Shown here piece by piece: positions 26,142 through 34,757 of a stretch of DNA of 46,645 bases. Made by a program: the position numbers and the translations under genes. The stretch covers positions 1 to 46,645 of the forward strand of contig JASHPB010000233.1 of assembly GCA_030038355.1 (NCBI GenBank), read 5' to 3'. Source of the stretch: Candidatus Binataceae bacterium. GTDB taxonomy: Bacteria > Desulfobacterota > Binatia > Binatales > Binataceae. The notes beneath the pieces were generated by a model. That model was not told the origin of the DNA. It saw only the letters and a list, made by a program, of their open reading frames with translations, and searched no databases. Positions within the stretch are counted from its first letter, which is position 1; each line of letters opens with the position of its first letter.

Positions 26142-26478
26142 GAACTCCTCCTCACCCAAGTGCGAGTTTGCGCGGTGCTCGAAACTCCTCACGCGCCGCT
26201 ACACGCGATTAAGAGCCTAATTGACGGGGGAATATAGTTGCGTTCGGACGTAAAATGCAACCCAGCCTTAACGTCGCGTTACGCGTTCATGACCGGGCTG
26301 TATCTGAGGCGCTCCCCCGCCCGGCGACTTGCCTTTAGCCGCCCGTATGTTCATACCGGGCGCGACTGCTCAATTCAACCGCACCCGGTGTCTCTATGTT
26401 GCACAATCTGCTCGAAGCGCGCGGCGCTCGCGCCTCGATCTGAATCGACAACGCGCCGCCCTGTTGCTGCGTTTCGGT
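26142..26478. other. Intergenic region with a weak promoter candidate
   Basis: 337 bases between two minus-strand genes; no gene is credible here. On the minus strand TATATT (26236 to 26231) with TTGCAT (26260 to 26255) at an 18-base spacing could start the OmpA-like transcript about 85 bases before its ATG; the -35 match is only 3 of 6. The rest is GC-rich with no repeat or terminator I can support. Confidence 0.3.
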
Positions 26479-27036
26479 CTAATGATGATTCGCGTACCAG
26501 TCGGGATGATTTTTCTTTACCCAGTCGGGATGATGTTTCACCCACCATTCGGTGCTGCGCCACTTATGATTCTCGTCCCATGCACCGTTTGCAGGGTTGT
26601 GTGCTGGATTGCCGGCATAGGCGGGATATCCAGCCGCCGGAGGAGGATATGCGGCATGTCCACCCATCCATTCAGGATGATTCTGCTGCACCCAGGCGGG
26701 ATTGTTCTGACGCCACCACTGCTCGTTGTGCCATTGATTATGCTGGTCGTAGGCGCCCCACTGGCCGTTCATCATCGAGGCTTGGCCGCGCACCGTCTGT
26801 GATACGCGCTGATGATTCTGCAGATATTGCTGCAGGTCGGGATGCGCGCGGCGAAACGCCGGATCGTTTATAAGGCTCGGGTTCGCCCGCAACTGCGAAG
26901 CGACGCCTGGGTGATTGCTCAGAAACTTGTTGAAGTCGGCGTCCTGCCATTGCGCATGAGCGCCCGATGCAAGCGCGAAAGTGAGCGCGACGCCGGCCGC
27001 GGCGCTCAGCAGGTACGACGTCCATTTAATTTTCAT
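26479..27036 (-). CDS. Secreted protein with His/Pro/Trp tandem motifs, unknown function
   Basis: 185 aa from ATG 27036 (GGAGG 10 bases upstream). Signal peptide (WTSYLLSAAAGVALTFALASG, cut after AHA). Two kinds of repeat follow. The first half has helical units of the form F/L-x-x-H-P-x-v-x-x-x-L-x-x-N-P-x-L (FLSNHPGVASQLRANPSL, then HPDLQQYLQNHQRV). The second half has two copies of an aromatic unit: QWHNEQWWRQNNPAWVQQNH and KWRSTEWWVKHHPDWVKKNH, each ending HP-x-W. The copies align well, so an internal duplication is likely. A His/Trp-rich periplasmic or surface protein; metal or heme binding is possible but unproven. Confidence 0.72.
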   Translation of the reverse strand: MKIKWTSYLLSAAAGVALTFALASGAHAQWQDADFNKFLSNHPGVASQLRANPSLINDPAFRRAHPDLQQYLQNHQRVSQTVRGQASMMNGQWGAYDQHNQWHNEQWWRQNNPAWVQQNHPEWMGGHAAYPPPAAGYPAYAGNPAHNPANGAWDENHKWRSTEWWVKHHPDWVKKNHPDWYANHH

Positions 27037-27197
27037 TCTTGTTGCCTCCGTGCGATGCCTGTTCAACAGGCGATTCGCGTTTGAGAACCGGCCCAATGCC
27101 GCCCACTCATTGCAGATCTAATACGAAGCTGCGGGAGATCTGATTTCCACGGCCCGTGATTTTACAGGTCTGCTGATGCAAAACGTAGTAGCCGGGG

Positions 27198-29513
27198 ATG
27201 ATTCGGAACAGTCTCTCAACCCTGCTAAGCTTAGCGCCATCGATGTTGTCCCTTGCGCGCGGTAAAGAGGGAAAGTTCAAGCTCGTCTCGAGCTACCGGC
27301 CGGAAGGCGACCAACCTGCGGCGATCGAGGCGATGGTGCGTCATGTTCGCGAGGGCGTTTCGCACCAGGTGCTGCTCGGCGTCACGGGCTCGGGCAAGAC
27401 ATTCACGATGGCCAACGTGATCGAGCAGGTGAACCGACCATCGTTGGTGATGGCGCCGAACAAAACGCTCGCCGCGCAGCTTTACAACGAATTCAAGAGC
27501 CTCTTCCCCGAAAATGCCGTCCGCTACTTCGTCTCGTATTACGACTATTACCAGCCAGAGGCCTACGTCCCTTCGACCGACACTTACATCGAGAAGGACG
27601 CGAGCATCAACGACGAAATCGACAAGCTTCGCCATTCAGCGACCAAAGCGCTGCTCGAGCGTAACGACGTGCTGATCGTGGCCTCGGTTTCGTGCATCTA
27701 CGGCCTCGGCGAACCTGAGGCGTACTTCGAGATGCTGGTGTTTCTCGACGAAGGGCAGACGGTCGAACGCGACCGCGTGCTGCGCAAGCTGGTTGATATC
27801 CAGTACCAACGCAACGATTACGATTTTCATCGCGGCACGTTTCGCGTACGCGGCGATATCGTCGAGGTCTTCCCGGCCTACGAAGAGAGCAGGGCGGTTC
27901 GAATCGAATTCTTCGGCGACACCGTGGAAGCGCTCTACGAGATCGATTCACTCCGCGGCAAGGTGATCCGCAAGCTGCAGAGCGTCGCAATTTATCCGGC
28001 ATCGCACTACGTCACGACCGGCGATCGCATGGAAGCCGCCGTCATCGGCATCCGCGAGGAGCTGAAACATCGGCTCGAAGTTCTCCGCGACGAAAACAAA
28101 CTGCTCGAAGCGCAGCGGCTCGAGCAACGCACCATGTACGATCTCGAGCTGCTGGCCGAGATGGGTTTCTGCCCCGGAATCGAAAATTACTCGCGCCACC
28201 TGACCGGCCGCTCGCCCGGTGATCCGCCGCCGACTCTCCTCGATTACTTCCCGAAGGAATCGCTGTTCTTTATCGATGAGAGCCACGTGACTGTGCCCCA
28301 GATCGGCGGGATGTACCGCGGCGATCGCTCACGCAAACAGGTACTGGTGGATTTTGGCTTTCGGCTCCCCTCCGCGCTCGATAACCGCCCCCTCAATTTC
28401 GAGGAGTGGGAATCGCACGTGAATCAGGCGGTGTACGTCTCGGCGACACCGGGCGATTACGAGCTGGAAAAATCCGGCGGCCTCGTGGCGGAACAGCTCA
28501 TCCGGCCGACGGGGCTTATCGATCCGGAAATCGAGGTGCGCAAGGCCGGCACGCAGGTTGACGATCTGCTCGAGGAAATTCGCAAGCGCATCGCTGCGAA
28601 CGAGCGCATCCTCGTCACCTGCCTCACCAAGAAAATGGCCGAGGATCTGACTGACTATTATCATGATCTTGGGCTGCGCGTGCGCTACCTCCACTCCGAT
28701 ATCGAGACCATCGAACGCGTCGAGATTATCCGCAGCCTGCGCAAGGGCGATTTCGACGTGCTGGTCGGAATCAACTTGCTGCGGGAGGGCCTCGACCTGC
28801 CCGAGGTGTCGCTGGTCGCGATTCTCGACGCCGACAAGGAAGGCTACCTTCGTTCGGAGCGCTCGCTGATTCAGACCATCGGACGCGCGGCGCGCAATAT
28901 CAACGGCCGCGTCATCATGTACGCCGACAATGTGACGGGCTCGATGCAACACGCGATCGATGAGACCAATCGGCGCCGCGCAAAGCAGCTCGCCTACAAC
29001 CAGGAGCACGACATCACGCCGCAATCGATCATCAAAGCGATCGATGCCTCGCTGGTCGAGATGTATTCGCCAGAGTGGGCCGTCGTGCCGGAGGTCGACG
29101 ATACGCCGGCATCGAAGCAGGAGCTGATTGCGGCGCACGAACTTCCGGATCGAATCACCGAGCTGCGCCGCCAGATGATGGAAGCGGCGGGCGCCCTCGA
29201 ATACGAACGCGCCGCGGAGCTGCGCGATCAGATCAAGAGGCTCGAGCGGCAGGTGTTCGGCATGGATCAGCCTCCGGGCCAGAGTGCGCCCGCGATGCCG
29301 CCCGGCGCTGCGCATCATCGCGATGCGGAAGCGGCGCGCGTGCAGAACGCCAAGCGGCGGCGCGAGTTGTCCGACAAGGCCGGCATCCTGATGAAGTCGC
29401 GGGGCAAGCGGGGCGCGGGTGCCGCTACCGGCGCTGCAGCCGCTGCGGCAGCCAACGCGAATCGCCCGACGCGCCAGGGCAAGCTCAAGCTGATTCCCGA
29501 CACACCGAAGTGA
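27198..29513 (+). CDS. uvrB: UvrABC excinuclease subunit B
   Basis: 771-aa DEAD-like helicase that receives damaged DNA from UvrA and recruits UvrC. Motifs are [14 protein letters not shown] (Walker A), the beta-hairpin [28 protein letters not shown] (DEAD-like), [12 protein letters not shown], then [14 protein letters not shown] and QTIGRAARN. The UVR domain [20 protein letters not shown] binds UvrC. It is ~70-90 residues longer than usual: after the UVR motif come a basic, Ala-rich tail ([14 protein letters not shown], then [17 protein letters not shown]). Start uncertain: ATG 27198 or ATG 27243, the latter closer to the family N-terminus; neither has a good Shine-Dalgarno. Monocistronic. 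Confidence 0.95.
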   Translation: MIRNSLSTLLSLAPSMLSLARGKEGKFKLVSSYRPEGDQPAAIEAMVRHVREGVSHQVLLGVTGSGKTFTMANVIEQVNRPSLVMAPNKTLAAQLYNEFKSLFPENAVRYFVSYYDYYQPEAYVPSTDTYIEKDASINDEIDKLRHSATKALLERNDVLIVASVSCIYGLGEPEAYFEMLVFLDEGQTVERDRVLRKLVDIQYQRNDYDFHRGTFRVRGDIVEVFPAYEESRAVRIEFFGDTVEALYEIDSLRGKVIRKLQSVAIYPASHYVTTGDRMEAAVIGIREELKHRLEVLRDENKLLEAQRLEQRTMYDLELLAEMGFCPGIENYSRHLTGRSPGDPPPTLLDYFPKESLFFIDESHVTVPQIGGMYRGDRSRKQVLVDFGFRLPSALDNRPLNFEEWESHVNQAVYVSATPGDYELEKSGGLVAEQLIRPTGLIDPEIEVRKAGTQVDDLLEEIRKRIAANERILVTCLTKKMAEDLTDYYHDLGLRVRYLHSDIETIERVEIIRSLRKGDFDVLVGINLLREGLDLPEVSLVAILDADKEGYLRSERSLIQTIGRAARNINGRVIMYADNVTGSMQHAIDETNRRRAKQLAYNQEHDITPQSIIKAIDASLVEMYSPEWAVVPEVDDTPASKQELIAAHELPDRITELRRQMMEAAGALEYERAAELRDQIKRLERQVFGMDQPPGQSAPAMPPGAAHHRDAEAARVQNAKRRRELSDKAGILMKSRGKRGAGAATGAAAAAAANANRPTRQGKLKLIPDTPK

Positions 29514-29729
29514 CGCCCCCGTCAGCTGGCCGATCCTTCCATTCACGCGTACGGATTGATCGAAGTAAGAAGGAGGTCAGCTCTCGCGAGGGAGCGGACC
29601 CGTTGCCAAGTCATAGGCGAGCACTTTTGGAATTCGAATTGCCCCGGCGATAATCGCGGCGGCGCGCCGGCTAGCGGCAGATGCCAGAGTGGAAATGCGA
29701 TCTGACCAATCTTCGATGGCACCGGGAGC

Positions 29730-30208
29730 CGGTTGCCTGACTAAAACCAAGCTGGGCGATAATGATGGCGTCAATGTTTCCCTCACCTCGCTCGAGGGCA
29801 AGCCGATGGTGGTCGATTTCATTTACACCTCGTGCCCGGCACTTGCTTGATGGAGACTGCGAAACGCGCCGACGTTGCGCTTGGCTTTTAGGCCCGAACT
29901 GAGCTCGAAAGTCTCGATCGTCTCGGTCGGCGTCGATCCGGAGCACGAAGGCCCAGCAGCTTCTCGCTTACGCGCGCAAGCAGGGCGCCGACGGGAAGAG
30001 ATGGCATTTCCTCGCCGGTGCGCCGGTTGAGATTGATCGCGCACTTGGCGGCTTCAAGATGACGCGCGAAAAGGACCGGTCCGTCGCCCACATCGAGGCG
30101 AAGTTCCTGATCGGTGCCGATGGACGCGAGCTGCATGAATACGACGGCGAGCTCGTCCGGCCAGCCAAGATCGTGAATGACGCCAACAAATCGCTGGGCA
30201 ACGGCTGA
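29730..30208 (+). pseudogene. Degenerate SCO1/SenC copper chaperone gene
   Basis: The 763-base gap between uvrB and the TetR gene holds a broken SCO1 gene, readable in three frames. VNVSLTSLEGKPMVVDFIYT-SCP runs out of frame inside the copper motif; GTC-LMETAKRADVAL (the second Cys of C-P-G-T-C) is in the next frame and hits TAG near 29890. PELSSKVSIVSVGVDPEHE is in a third frame; KAQQLLAYARKQGADGKRWH through HIEAKFLIGADGRELHEY to NDANKSLGNG and stop is in the last. SCO1 delivers copper to cytochrome oxidase. The copper-site frameshift alone would abolish function. The bases 29514-29730 show nothing I can assign. Confidence 0.78.
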
Positions 30209-30276
30209 CGCCGTGAAACGCCGATTCATGCGCCGACGGCGCGATCCCAACTGGCGCCGGGTTGCTTGATCGAATC

Positions 30277-30879
30277 TCAGCGCTTGCCCGCGCGGATACC
30301 ATTGAGAAGGCGCGCGATCACTTCGCTCACCTCGCGGCGCGCCTTCAGCTGATCCGGCGCATGCGCGAGCAGCATTGTCGCCTCGTGCACCGCGCCCATC
30401 ATTATCCGGGCGAGCGGTGCGACCGGCTGGCGCGGGATGAGGCCCTGTTGAATCGCGCCTTCGAACACCGCAACCACGCCGGCGAGGAAATGCTCGTCGT
30501 CGATTTTTCGGTATTGCTCCCAGCCGAGAACTGCGGGCGCGTCGATGAGAACGATCTGCCGCACCGCGGGATCGAGGCACTCATCGAGGAACGCCTCCGT
30601 AGCCTTGACCATGATATTCAAGGGATCCCTCTCGCCCGCGCTCACGAGCGCGGTTAACTCGGCAAGGCGCTTTTCCTCTTCGAGCAGAACGGCTTTGAAG
30701 AGATCCTTCTTGTCTTTGAAGTGATGGTAGAGCGCGCCGCGGGTGACCCGCGCGCGGCGCACGACTTCCTCGGTCGCGGTGTCGGCGTAGCCGTGCTCGG
30801 CGAAGAGCTTGCGAGCGATTTTGATCAGCGCGGCGCGAGTGGTGGCGGAGTTTTCCGCCTGGCGGCTCTTGACTGCCAT
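30277..30879 (-). CDS. TetR-family transcriptional regulator
   Basis: 200 aa. N-terminal helix-turn-helix: TRAALIKIARKLFAEHGYAD, EEVVRRARVTRGALYHHFKD and KKDLFKAVLLEEEKR match the TetR_N signature, with the recognition helix at VTRGALYHHF. The C-terminal ligand domain (VKATEAFLDECLDPAVRQIV and onwards) is all-helical and unassigned. It is divergent from an alpha/beta hydrolase gene, with a perfect 7-5-7 palindrome in the 62-base gap, the expected arrangement of a local repressor that responds to a substrate of that enzyme. Confidence 0.93.
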   Translation of the reverse strand: MAVKSRQAENSATTRAALIKIARKLFAEHGYADTATEEVVRRARVTRGALYHHFKDKKDLFKAVLLEEEKRLAELTALVSAGERDPLNIMVKATEAFLDECLDPAVRQIVLIDAPAVLGWEQYRKIDDEHFLAGVVAVFEGAIQQGLIPRQPVAPLARIMMGAVHEATMLLAHAPDQLKARREVSEVIARLLNGIRAGKR

Positions 30880-30892
30880 ACGATTCGTTGGT

Positions 30893-30911
30893 TACATACA
30901 GACAGTATGTA
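30893..30911. promoter_or_regulatory. TetR operator-like palindrome between tetR and the hydrolase gene
   Basis: TACATAC (30893-30899), AGACA, GTATGTA (30905-30911) is a perfect 7-bp inverted repeat with 5-base spacer, the size and base style (ACATAC...GTATGT) of TetR-family sites. It lies 13 bases from the TetR start and 31 from the hydrolase ATG, so a bound dimer could repress both divergent genes. Confidence 0.75.
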
Positions 30912-30941
30912 TCTGTTGTTCCCCTAGCAAGGAGGCTAGCA

Positions 30942-31805
30942 ATGAACGCTGAGCAGTTCCACTCCACCCGCCAGTTCACCCAAACCCCCTTCGGCCGTAT
31001 CGCGCATGTCGAGCGTGGCACGGGCCCGGCCGTGCTTTTCCTGCACGGCTTCCCCCTCAACAGCTTCCAGTGGCGCGACCTGATCGAGGACCTCGCGCCC
31101 TCCCGTCGCTGTATCGCTCCCGACCTGATGGGCCTCGGCTACAGCGAGGTTCCCGCCGAGCAGGATATCTCGTTCGAGTCGCAGGCCCAGATGCTCGTCG
31201 CTTTCCTCGACGCCAAGGGCGTGCGTGAGGTCGATGTCGTCGCCAACGACAGCGGCGGCGGCATGAGCCAAGTCTTCGCCGCTGCCTATCCGAATCGCGT
31301 GCGCTCGCTCACGCTCACCAACTGCGAGGTAGCGGATTTATGGCTGACTCCGATGCTCGCGCCGTTTTTCGACGCGCTCGCAAGCGGCGCTGCGGTCAGG
31401 GGTATCAAGATGATGGTCGGCAGCCCGGAGCTTGTGCACGCGCAGCTCGGCCCGACCTACGAGAACGTGACTAACGCGCTCACGCCGGAGGTCATAAAGG
31501 TATATTTCGGACCGTTGGCGGAAACGGATCAGCGAAGCGCGCAGCTGCAGAAGTTCGGCGACGCGAAGCGCAACATGGCGCAGCTGGTTGCGGCGGGCCC
31601 GAGGCTTCGCGAGTCGAAGTTTCCGGCGCAGGTGATCTGGGGCGATGCGGACACGGCCTTTGACCAGGAGCAGTCGCTGGAGTGGCTCCGCAAGAATATC
31701 GGCGGGATGCGCAAGGTGACGCTTGTGCCGCGCGCGAAACTCTTCTGGCCCGAGGAGCATCCGCGGCTTCTGAGCGTGCTGCTGCGCGAGTTCTGGGGCG
31801 AATAG
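30942..31805 (+). CDS. Alpha/beta-hydrolase, haloalkane-dehalogenase-like subgroup with atypical triad
   Basis: 287 aa from ATG 30942 (AAGGAGG 6 bases upstream). The oxyanion loop VLFLHGFPLNSFQWRDLIED and the strand APDLMGLGYSEV are standard. The nucleophile elbow reads VANDSGGGMSQ; by family alignment Asp103 (A-N-D-S-G) rather than a Ser is at the nucleophile site, as in dehalogenases. The C-terminal position of the catalytic His is VPRAKLFWPEEHP with Leu in place of the usual G-H-F. The enzyme may thus not be a standard hydrolase. Under a divergent TetR regulator. Longer frame to 30888 is not needed. Confidence 0.85.
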   Translation: MNAEQFHSTRQFTQTPFGRIAHVERGTGPAVLFLHGFPLNSFQWRDLIEDLAPSRRCIAPDLMGLGYSEVPAEQDISFESQAQMLVAFLDAKGVREVDVVANDSGGGMSQVFAAAYPNRVRSLTLTNCEVADLWLTPMLAPFFDALASGAAVRGIKMMVGSPELVHAQLGPTYENVTNALTPEVIKVYFGPLAETDQRSAQLQKFGDAKRNMAQLVAAGPRLRESKFPAQVIWGDADTAFDQEQSLEWLRKNIGGMRKVTLVPRAKLFWPEEHPRLLSVLLREFWGE

Positions 31806-31946
31806 GTCGAAATACCTAACCTTGCGACAGCACCACAAGCGCGATCCGATTCGCGTCGCGAATCGGATCGCGGCCTTTGCCGATACCAAGCTTACGCCCC
31901 GTAGCCTAAGCCGCGGGCGAGGCCTACTCTGGCTCGCTTTCCACTG

Positions 31947-32351
31947 TCAATTCGCCTTTCGGGCGAATTGCGGTAGGCCGTCGGTAATCGCGAACCACGG
32001 CGCTTTGTGGGCGACAAAGATATGCCCCTTAGGGCGGATGCCGGGATCGTCATCGAGGGTGCCCGCCGGAATATTCACGCTATCGCCATCGACCAGCGGC
32101 ACCGGACTGCCGCACACGGAGCAGAACACGCGTCGATATCCAGGCGGCCTCTCACGCACGGGTGCCTCGTAGATACGGATCAACGACTCGCCTTCCGTCC
32201 AGCTGAAATCAGCGCTAGGGCAAAGGATTTCCGCGGCAAAGGCCGAGCCCGACGCCTTGCGGCAGCGCGAGCAGTGATCGAATCCGAACAGGGTGAAGGG
32301 CCCGCCGACCTCGAACCTGACTCCACCACAAAGACAGCTCCCTCGCGTCAT
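31947..32351 (-). CDS. GFA (glutathione-dependent formaldehyde-activating/CENP-V fold) family protein
   Basis: 134 aa, zinc-binding Mss4-like fold. Cys pairs are CLCGGVRFEV at the start, DHCSRCRKASGSAF in the middle and VFCSVCGSPVP late, the normal C-x-C, C-x-x-C, C-x-x-C set. The family name comes from a formaldehyde-activating enzyme, but most members have no proven reaction. N-terminus MTRGSCLCGGVRF is complete and the length is typical. It stands alone between the hydrolase gene and an intergenic repeat. Confidence 0.85.
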   Translation of the reverse strand: MTRGSCLCGGVRFEVGGPFTLFGFDHCSRCRKASGSAFAAEILCPSADFSWTEGESLIRIYEAPVRERPPGYRRVFCSVCGSPVPLVDGDSVNIPAGTLDDDPGIRPKGHIFVAHKAPWFAITDGLPQFARKAN

Positions 32352-32744
32352 GATGCTTTCCTCACTATGTGAGCACTAATTTTCTGTCTTCCCGAATGAG
32401 CGTTAGGCGACGAGGGGATCGTGGAGGCGCCGAAGGGGCCGGCGCCAGTGAGCGCGCGGAGCGCTTGCATTCCGGTTGAAGAACGGGCGCCACGCGCCCG
32501 CTTTCCGCTAGCGGCGGACGCATCAAACGCCGCCTATCCGAGACCTCTCGACTTCGGCAACCTGCGCTCGGGGTGACAGAATGGGAGGCTCGCTTCATGA
32601 GTTGGGAGCGGAAACTCAATTTCTTTACAAACTCTCAGGATCAAACCCGTGGCATTTCGTGGTGTTCGTTGAGTTATGCGAAGCACCTTGAATGTGCCGA
32701 GCAGCGCACCGCGCGCCGCTCCGCGTCGTATCGTTAAACCGAAA
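32352..32744. repeat. Intergenic region with a degenerate copy of the intergenic repeat
   Basis: 393 bases without a gene between the GFA gene and the first SDR gene. Around 32535-32590 the bases CCTCTCGACTTCGGCAACC and CGCTCGGGGTGACAGAATG (minus-strand reading CATTCTGTCACCCCGAGCG) match the style of the repeats at 384-556 and 41592-41660. The rest is GC-rich with no ORF worth calling. Confidence 0.4.
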
Positions 32745-33593
32745 TCACTTCTCGAACGAAGGGCCCATGAAGCCCTGCGGCACGATCCCGGTTTGCGGCC
32801 GTTCTCCGCCCGCCGTCTGATCGAGGAACTGGCTTCCGACCGTAAGCCCGCCATCCACGACCATGGCCTGTCCCGTCACCCATTCGGAATCGTCGCTTGC
32901 GAGGAAGAGCGCCATGTTAGCGATATCCTCGGGATGACCCGCGCGCTGGATCGGCTGCCCATGCGCCATCCACTGTTCCATCGCTTCCTTCACGCCTGGC
33001 ATGTTGCGGTGCAGGATGGGAGTGTTGATCCCGCCCGGGCAGATACAGTTCACGCGGATCCTGTCCTTGGCGAATTCGAGCGACGCTGAGCGCGTGAGAT
33101 TAACCACGCCGGCCTTCGCCGCGCAGTAGGCGTGCAGGCCGTTAAAGCCGCGAATTCCGGCAATCGATGCGGTTGAGATAATCGAGCCGCCTCCGGCCTT
33201 GCGCATCTCGGGCACCGAATGCTTGATGCCGAGGAACACGCCGCGCAGCAGCACCGCCTGGCTGCGGTCCCAATCTTCGACCGTGATTTGCTCGAGCGGA
33301 CCGACGGCGCCGCCGATTCCGGCGTTGTTGTAGATGATATCGAGGCGGCCGAATTCCTTGACCGCCCGCGCGACCATCGCCTTGATTTCCTCTTCCAGCG
33401 CGACGTTGGTCTTCTGGAACACCGCGCGGCCGCCATTTTCCTTGCAATCGCGCACGGACGCCTCGCCGCCCTCAGCGTTGAGGTCGGCGATCACGATTGC
33501 GGCGCCTTCGCCCGCGAATCGAACCGCGGTGGCGCGTCCAATACCGCTCGCCGCGCCGGTTATGATTGCTGCTTTGCCGTCAAGTCTGCCCAT
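32745..33593 (-). CDS. Short-chain dehydrogenase/reductase, first of three tandem paralogues
   Basis: 282 aa, classical SDR. Cofactor loop TGAASGIGRATAVRF with D37-like acidic residue in IADLN (favours NAD(H)), NNAG in IIYNNAGIGG, catalytic Ser in SIISTASIAG and Y-x-x-x-K in HAYCAAKAGVVN, then CPGGINTPIL and the C-terminal WVTGQAMVVDGGLTVG. Ends with a ~25-residue tail (FLDQ...GFMGPSFEK) shared in outline with the next paralogue. Oxidises or reduces a secondary alcohol or ketone; substrate unknown. Confidence 0.92.
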   Translation of the reverse strand: MGRLDGKAAIITGAASGIGRATAVRFAGEGAAIVIADLNAEGGEASVRDCKENGGRAVFQKTNVALEEEIKAMVARAVKEFGRLDIIYNNAGIGGAVGPLEQITVEDWDRSQAVLLRGVFLGIKHSVPEMRKAGGGSIISTASIAGIRGFNGLHAYCAAKAGVVNLTRSASLEFAKDRIRVNCICPGGINTPILHRNMPGVKEAMEQWMAHGQPIQRAGHPEDIANMALFLASDDSEWVTGQAMVVDGGLTVGSQFLDQTAGGERPQTGIVPQGFMGPSFEK

Positions 33594-33628
33594 CGCATTT
33601 ACCTCGCGTAGTTTACGTTCAGCATTCC

Positions 33629-33712
33629 AACCACCAAGAACACAAAGGACACCAAGAAAGAAGAGGCCCTCATGGTGCTGTTGTGTTTTTGATCCTGGTG
33701 TTGTTGGTGGTT
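33629..33712. repeat. Imperfect palindromic intergenic element between SDR paralogues (copy 1)
   Basis: AACCACCAAGAACAC (33629-33643) and GTGTTGTTGGTGGTT (33698-33712) pair at 14 of 15 positions around a 54-base centre containing another GACACCAAGAAAG stretch. It is a CACCAAG-type repeat unlike the GC-rich coding sequence around it. A related but more decayed copy lies at about 34640-34745. Confidence 0.6.
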
Positions 33713-33722
33713 AGGCCTCTCT

Positions 33723-34562
33723 TTAGTTCTTCTCGAATGACGGACCGGCGAAGCCGCCGGGAATCGTCGGTCGCTGCTGCTGATCCTGGCCGAAGAGGCG
33801 CCCGCCGGCGGTGAGCCCGCCATCCACGACCATCGCTTGTCCCGTCACCCATTCGGAATCGTCGCTCGCGAGGAACAGCGCCATCGCAGCGATGTCTTCC
33901 GCGTGGCCCGCGCGCGGAATCGCCTGAAGCTGGGCGAGGAATTGCTCGCCAACCTGCCTTCCACCGGGAAGCCGATTGTAGATTAGGGGAGTGTTGATTC
34001 CGCCGGGGCAGATACAGTTGACGCGTATTCGATCCTTGCCGACCTCGAGCGCGACCGAGCGGGTCAGATTGACGACCGCAGCCTTGGCCGCACTGTACGC
34101 ATGTGGTCCGCGTCCGCCGGCGAGACCCGCGACCGAGGCAGTCGAGATAATCGAGCCGCCTCCCAGCTTGCGCATCTCGGGCACCGAGTACTTCATGCCG
34201 AGGAAGACCGACTTGAGCAGAATCGCGAGCGTGCGATCCCAGTTGTCGCCTGTGATTTCCTCGATCGTGCCGACCGCGCCGCCGAGGCCCGCGTTATTGA
34301 AGATAACGTCGAGGCGGCCGAACTCCTTGACCGCGCGATCGACGAGGCCTTTGACCTCAGGTTCGCTCGCGACGTCGGTCTTCTGGAACACCGCACGCCC
34401 GCCATGTTCCTTGCAGTCTCGCACCGCGGCTTCGCCGCCCTCGCTGTTGAGATCGGCGATCACGACAGCAGCGCCTTCGCCGGCGAAGCGTATCGCACTC
34501 GCGCGGCCGATTCCGCTCGCCGCGCCAGTGATAACCGCTACTTTGCCATCCAGCTTTCCCAT
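33723..34562 (-). CDS. Short-chain dehydrogenase/reductase, second of three tandem paralogues
   Basis: 279 aa. Same architecture as its neighbours: MGKLDGKVAVITGAASGIGR, IADLN for NAD choice, FNNAGLGGAVG, SIISTASVAG, YSAAKAAVVN (Tyr and Lys catalytic), CPGGINTPLIYN and WVTGQAMVVDGGL. Its first ~200 residues are plainly homologous to the genes on both sides, so the three arose by tandem duplication. The tail LFGQDQQQ...GGFAGPSFEKN parallels paralogue 1. Separate intergenic repeats on both sides suggest it is not in one tight operon with its sisters. Confidence 0.92.
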   Translation of the reverse strand: MGKLDGKVAVITGAASGIGRASAIRFAGEGAAVVIADLNSEGGEAAVRDCKEHGGRAVFQKTDVASEPEVKGLVDRAVKEFGRLDVIFNNAGLGGAVGTIEEITGDNWDRTLAILLKSVFLGMKYSVPEMRKLGGGSIISTASVAGLAGGRGPHAYSAAKAAVVNLTRSVALEVGKDRIRVNCICPGGINTPLIYNRLPGGRQVGEQFLAQLQAIPRAGHAEDIAAMALFLASDDSEWVTGQAMVVDGGLTAGGRLFGQDQQQRPTIPGGFAGPSFEKN

Positions 34563-34639
34563 CTTGGAGATACTCCTGTGTACTACCTAATGACTGTTAG
34601 GCGACGGCAAGTCTAGTCGGGCGGAAGAAGACAGGCAAA

Positions 34640-34745
34640 GAGACTAAGCACGATGAGCACGGCGGCAGAGCACAGGGAACACCAAGTAAAAAAATCTGTT
34701 GCTTAGTGCCCTTGCTGTTCTGTTCTTGGTGCTCTTGATGTTAGA
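34640..34745. repeat. CACCAAG-type intergenic repeat (copy 2, decayed)
   Basis: Reads GCACAGGGAACACCAAG at its left and CTTGGTGCTCTTGATGTT at its right, with a 7-base A run between. The right arm's reverse complement (AACATCAAGAGCACCAAG) resembles the left arm and the element at 33629-33712. It lies between SDR paralogues 2 and 3. Confidence 0.5.
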
Positions 34746-34757
34746 AGGCTGCCCGCA

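Noticed and set aside
28329-29546. 405-aa minus-strand ORF opposite uvrB
   Set aside because: Antisense to conserved UvrB motifs; no recognisable domain.
33629-34745. CRISPR array in the SDR spacers
   Set aside because: Only two diverged, palindromic copies about 1 kb apart, not regularly spaced direct repeats.
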